Both the position numbers and the translations under genes were made by a program. Below are positions 49,421 to 50,116 of a stretch of 50,116 bases of DNA, one piece after another. Under the pieces are notes generated by a model, which was not told the origin of the DNA, made no database searches, and was given only the letters and a program-made list of their open reading frames with translations. This DNA comes from DATATV01 sp035551355 (GTDB lineage: Bacteria > Actinomycetota > Actinomycetes > Mycobacteriales > Pseudonocardiaceae): positions 1-50,116 of the forward strand of contig DASZNF010000072.1 in the NCBI GenBank assembly GCA_035551355.1, given 5' to 3'. Position 1 is the first letter of the stretch. Every line of letters begins with the position of its first letter.

Positions 49421-49996
49421 ATGACCCAAGCGACAGGGGTGACCAGGCCCGGCGGGCGCACCGCCCGCACCCGGGAGGCCGTGCACGCGGCCACCAGGGA
49501 ACTGCTGGCCGAGTCCGCCGACGGCACCATCGACCTCGCCGCGGTGGCCGCCCGGTCCGGCGTGCACATCGCCACCATCTACCGCCGCTGGCGGACCGCC
49601 GAGGGACTGATCATCGACACCGTGGTCGAGGACCTGGGCACCCGGTCACCGCTGCCCGCCACCGGCGACCTGCGCGCCGACCTGCTCACCTGGGTCACCA
49701 ACCTGCTCACGGAACTGGCCCAGCCCAACCACCTGGCGTTCTTCCGCGCCCTGATCCGGGTGGGTGGCGAGAGAAAAAACGGCCTGGACTTCGTCGAGCC
49801 CCGGGTGCGCCAGATGCAGGCCACCCTGGACGCCGCCGGTGCCACCGAGCTGACCTGGCTCGACGTGTTCGAACTCCTCCTCGCCCCGTCCTACACCCGC
49901 GCCCTGCTGTCCATCCCGATGGACCCCGCCACCGACGCCACCCGCCTGGTCGACAACGTCATCGCCATCCGCGACCATCGAGCCGCGAACGCGTGA
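49421..49996 (+). CDS. TetR-family regulator of the FAD monooxygenase
   Basis: 191 residues with an N-terminal helix-turn-helix (IDLAAVAARSGVHIATIYRR) and a TetR_C_11-like ligand domain. GCGGGG stands immediately before the ATG, and the transcript may be nearly leaderless. Divergent orientation and repeated GCGTTA elements in the gap support repression of the monooxygenase, with the monooxygenase substrate as likely inducer. Confidence 0.88.
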   Translation: MTQATGVTRPGGRTARTREAVHAATRELLAESADGTIDLAAVAARSGVHIATIYRRWRTAEGLIIDTVVEDLGTRSPLPATGDLRADLLTWVTNLLTELAQPNHLAFFRALIRVGGERKNGLDFVEPRVRQMQATLDAAGATELTWLDVFELLLAPSYTRALLSIPMDPATDATRLVDNVIAIRDHRAANA

Positions 49997-50086
49997 GCGT
50001 CATGTGATCGAATCGCGGTCTTTTCATTCAGGTCGCCGACGTATCCTGGAGACTGATACTGGGCATCGGCCGCTGGGGAGGCCAGA

Positions 50087-50116
50087 ATGAGAACGAGCCC
50101 GGAAAGGCAACATTCC
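50087..50116 (+). CDS. Start of a further gene (partial, 10 codons)
   Basis: ATG at 50087 preceded by GGGGAGG with a 7-base gap; the first residues are MRTSPERQHS. A possible -10 TATCCT lies at about 50042. The gene runs off the window, so no function can be given. Confidence 0.45.
   Translation, partial: MRTSPERQHS

Noticed and set aside
1..50116. A classical secondary-metabolite gene cluster
   Set aside because: Three P450s and a methyltransferase occur, but there is no polyketide synthase, NRPS, terpene cyclase or RiPP-modifying enzyme.

Overview
The window is high-GC DNA with actinobacterial features: strong third-position G/C bias, TTA as a very rare codon, a DevR/DosR-type response regulator, an ANTAR antiterminator and a complete conservon (sensor kinase-like, roadblock, DUF742, GTPase, P450). 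It is most likely chromosomal DNA of a filamentous or Pseudonocardiaceae-like actinomycete; the genus cannot be fixed from sequence alone. I see no rRNA, tRNA, CRISPR array, transposase or integrase.

Layout. 1-9.4 kb: a gene tail, a DevR-like regulator, a secreted S53 peptidase without a propeptide, then four regulator/target sets: a winged-helix regulator with an MFS exporter, a TetR with a P450-ferredoxin pair, a TetR with an alpha/beta hydrolase, and a DJ-1/AraC regulator. 9.4-12.3 kb: an SDR remnant, a beta-carbonic anhydrase, a LysR/EamA divergent pair and a frameshifted DJ-1/PfpI remnant. 12.4-14.1 kb: a Tat-exported six-hairpin glycosidase-like enzyme. 14.1-22.6 kb: the most unusual block. 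It holds a 50-residue cysteine-containing peptide gene behind a hairpin-rich leader, a TPR-CHAT protease-like protein with an intact His-Cys dyad, a 1384-residue STAND NTPase with a very long helical repeat array, and a lipoprotein. 22.9-30.2 kb: an AraC regulator and methyltransferase, then an acyl-CoA module (CoA ligase, TetR, thioesterase, GntR, acyl-CoA dehydrogenase). 30.3-34 kb: an alginate lyase-like PL7, an SGNH esterase, a DUF347 membrane protein and a methyltransferase remnant. 34.2-39.9 kb: a P450 convergent with the conservon. 40.2-50.1 kb: a GAF-ANTAR protein, secreted GH92 and GH31 enzymes, a lipoprotein sulfatase, an FAD monooxygenase with its TetR, and the first codons of a further gene.

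Two themes tie genes together. First, the perfect palindrome TGACAACGTTGTCA stands just downstream of a plausible -10 element in front of three separated exported-enzyme genes (six-hairpin GH at 12.4 kb, SGNH esterase at 31.4 kb, GH92 at 43.6 kb). This predicts one LacI-type regulator, encoded elsewhere, that controls extracellular glycan breakdown. Second, the peptide-CHAT-STAND block has the domain make-up of a conflict or signalling system (protease-like effector, NTPase sensor, long repeat scaffold), with the small peptide expressed ahead of a strong hairpin. I do not recognise this arrangement as a named system. Three gene remnants (SDR, DJ-1/PfpI, isoprenylcysteine-methyltransferase-like) show local gene decay.
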